Assembly: GCF_000023265.1 (NCBI RefSeq)
Contig: NC_013124.1
Location: 434,001-498,000, forward strand
Direction of reading: 5' to 3'
Length of the DNA: 64,000 nucleotides
DNA from: Acidimicrobium ferrooxidans DSM 10331
Lineage (GTDB): Bacteria > Actinomycetota > Acidimicrobiia > Acidimicrobiales > Acidimicrobiaceae
Part shown: piece by piece, positions 62,842-64,000 of the stretch
Layout: the number at the start of each line of letters is the position of its first letter
Position numbering within the stretch: position 1 is the stretch's first letter
The notes under the pieces: generated by a model
Databases searched by the model: none
What the model was told of the DNA's origin: nothing
Seen by the model: the letters and a program-made list of their open reading frames with translations, nothing else
Position numbers and translations under genes: made by a program

Positions 62842-64000
62842 TCAGGGCGTCGGGCTGGGTGAGGGACCAGGAGCAGCTGGGCTGCGACGATTCGTGAGCC
62901 AGACGAGGGTCGCGAGTGCGACGCCGACCCCGGCGAAGAGCCAGGTCAGCTCCCGCGCGCCGAGGCGCGGGAGGAGGAGCGCTGCCGCGAGACCCGCCGC
63001 GGTCCACCCGATCGAGTAGCTCGCATAGAGGACGGAGAAGGCGCTCGTGAGTTCGTTGGGCGCGAACATGGTGGGGACGAGTCCGACGCGGAGCGCGTTG
63101 ATCGGCGCGATGGCGATGCCTGCGGCGACACTGGTCGCGAGCCAGAGCCACGCGGCAGGCGCCGAGAGCCCCCAGGCAGCCAGGGCCGCTCCAAGACCGA
63201 GCACGAGCGCTGCGAGGGTGCTCACACGTGCGGGCCGATGGCTCCAGATGCGCGTGTAGACGACCCCGCTCGCGACCGAGCCGACGCTCATCGCTGTGAG
63301 TGCGACACCGCCGAGCGGGCTCGATCGGAGCCAGTGCACGGCGAGAGGGACCGCGAGCAGGACCGCACCCCCCTCGAGCACGCCCTCGAGCGCCGAGAGC
63401 ACCCAGAGCCAGGTGCCACGGCGGAGCCGGTGGGGGAGGGCTCGCTGGTCGATGTGCGGCCTCGTGCGGTAGCGAAGTGCCCCGACGGTGGCGACAAGGC
63501 CGGCGAGTGCGACGAGGTCGAGGAGGAGCGGACGGAGGCCGACGACGACGAGGACGCTGGCGACGAGGGGCGCCCCGAGCCACGTGAGCTCCTGGGCCAC
63601 CGAGTCGATGGCGAAGGCGCGCCCGCGGTCGGAAGGATCGAGGCGATCGGTGAGGTTGCGGCGCAGCTCGCCCGTGACGAGGGTCGCTGCGGCACCGACG
63701 CCGAACGCGCCGACGGCACCGAGGGCGAGTGGGGCACCGACGGTGACGGCAGCGAGCAGCGCGGCGGCGCAGGTCATGAGGCCGAGGCGGCTGGGGAGCG
63801 ACGCGGCAGCGACGAAGGGGACGGCGAGCAGGGCGAGCGCGCCGACCTCGCCGAGGGGGACGAGTGCCGCGAGGCCGCTCGCGGTGGCGTAGCCAAGGCG
63901 CGCACCGACGACGTAGGTGATCGCGATGGGGACGAGGAAGTTCGCGACGCGATAGGGGGTGGCGAGCGCGAGCCATCGAGCGAGCGCGCGACCGGGCGGC
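62842..64000 (-). CDS. MFS transporter, 5' end beyond the window
   Basis: A reading frame of at least 386 codons runs in from the right edge of the window, so the N-terminus is missing. About ten or eleven hydrophobic spans are visible. The loop GELRRNLTDRLDPSDRGRAFAID resembles loops of MFS drug or multi-substrate exporters; no substrate can be named. The frame passes without a stop through the window end, starting PPGRALARWLALATPYRVAN. The C-terminus is Pro/Ser-rich (SPAAPGPSPSPTP). Confidence 0.8.
   Translation of the reverse strand, partial: PPGRALARWLALATPYRVANFLVPIAITYVVGARLGYATASGLAALVPLGEVGALALLAVPFVAAASLPSRLGLMTCAAALLAAVTVGAPLALGAVGAFGVGAAATLVTGELRRNLTDRLDPSDRGRAFAIDSVAQELTWLGAPLVASVLVVVGLRPLLLDLVALAGLVATVGALRYRTRPHIDQRALPHRLRRGTWLWVLSALEGVLEGGAVLLAVPLAVHWLRSSPLGGVALTAMSVGSVASGVVYTRIWSHRPARVSTLAALVLGLGAALAAWGLSAPAAWLWLATSVAAGIAIAPINALRVGLVPTMFAPNELTSAFSVLYASYSIGWTAAGLAAALLLPRLGARELTWLFAGVGVALATLVWLTNRRSPAAPGPSPSPTP

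Overview
The window is high-GC DNA (roughly two thirds G+C) with tightly packed genes, many four-base start/stop overlaps, frequent GTG starts and actinobacterial gene arrangements (bifunctional nnr, alr, the tsa cluster and groESL; guaB3 next to guaA; the split lycopene cyclase crtYc/crtYd; a sortase). I infer an actinobacterium, most likely of the class Acidimicrobiia (Acidimicrobium/Ferrimicrobium-like). That placement is an inference from gene content, not a database match. Many starts fit a leaderless pattern: a TANNNT -10 box, most often TAGGCT, lies 6-9 bases before the start codon. I used it to choose starts.

Layout. 1-9342: a LysR regulator, acpS, then one long operon nnr-alr-udg-tsaE-tsaB-rimI-tsaD, followed by a CIRCE-controlled groES-groEL pair and a terminator. 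9343-10688: a lone DUF1269-type membrane protein and a long non-coding stretch that ends in a duplicated ribosome-binding/start region. 10674-18827: a cell-surface locus. It holds a sortase-substrate-like protein split by an IS3-family element, a lipoprotein beta-propeller, two large polytopic membrane proteins (GT-C/GT87-like and DUF2079) and a sortase. 19095-22686: a NUDIX hydrolase, a thioesterase-like protein, and a fluoride-export operon (PstS-like lipoprotein, CrcB, DUF190, CrcB). 22752-27620: guaB3, guaA and a PcrA/UvrD helicase.

28017-36159: a locus I consider the most interesting. UDP-sulfoquinovose synthase (SqdB) is followed by a HlyD-like membrane-fusion protein, a processive family-2 glycosyltransferase, two secreted paralogues with a possible glycosidase-like fold, and a secreted protein plus a frameshifted RCC1-repeat gene. 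Together they look like a system for making, exporting and trimming an acidic, perhaps sulfonated, surface polysaccharide. 36047-39510 (minus): crtE-crtI-crtB. 39643-46107: TldD/TldE, a PHP phosphoesterase, and a soluble MgtE-N/CBS protein convergent with an NRAMP-related transporter whose metal-site motifs differ from classical NRAMP. 46108-50614: a methyltransferase, an SRAP protein, dxs, and crtYc-crtYd-crtZ. With crtE/I/B these give a nearly complete route from DXP to zeaxanthin-type carotenoids. 50684-54741: a DJ-1/PfpI protein, a small membrane protein, YbaK, MoeA and GalU. 54906-58854: an FmdB zinc ribbon, then a glycosyltransferase-methyltransferase-alpha/alpha toroid-methyltransferase cluster preceded by a leaderless 23-residue leader ORF. 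58849-64000: a small membrane protein, aminopeptidase N, a PfkB kinase and an MFS transporter cut by the window end.

I saw no tRNA, rRNA or CRISPR array. The IS3 element is the only clear mobile element. Decay is confined to the IS-split surface gene and the RCC1 gene.
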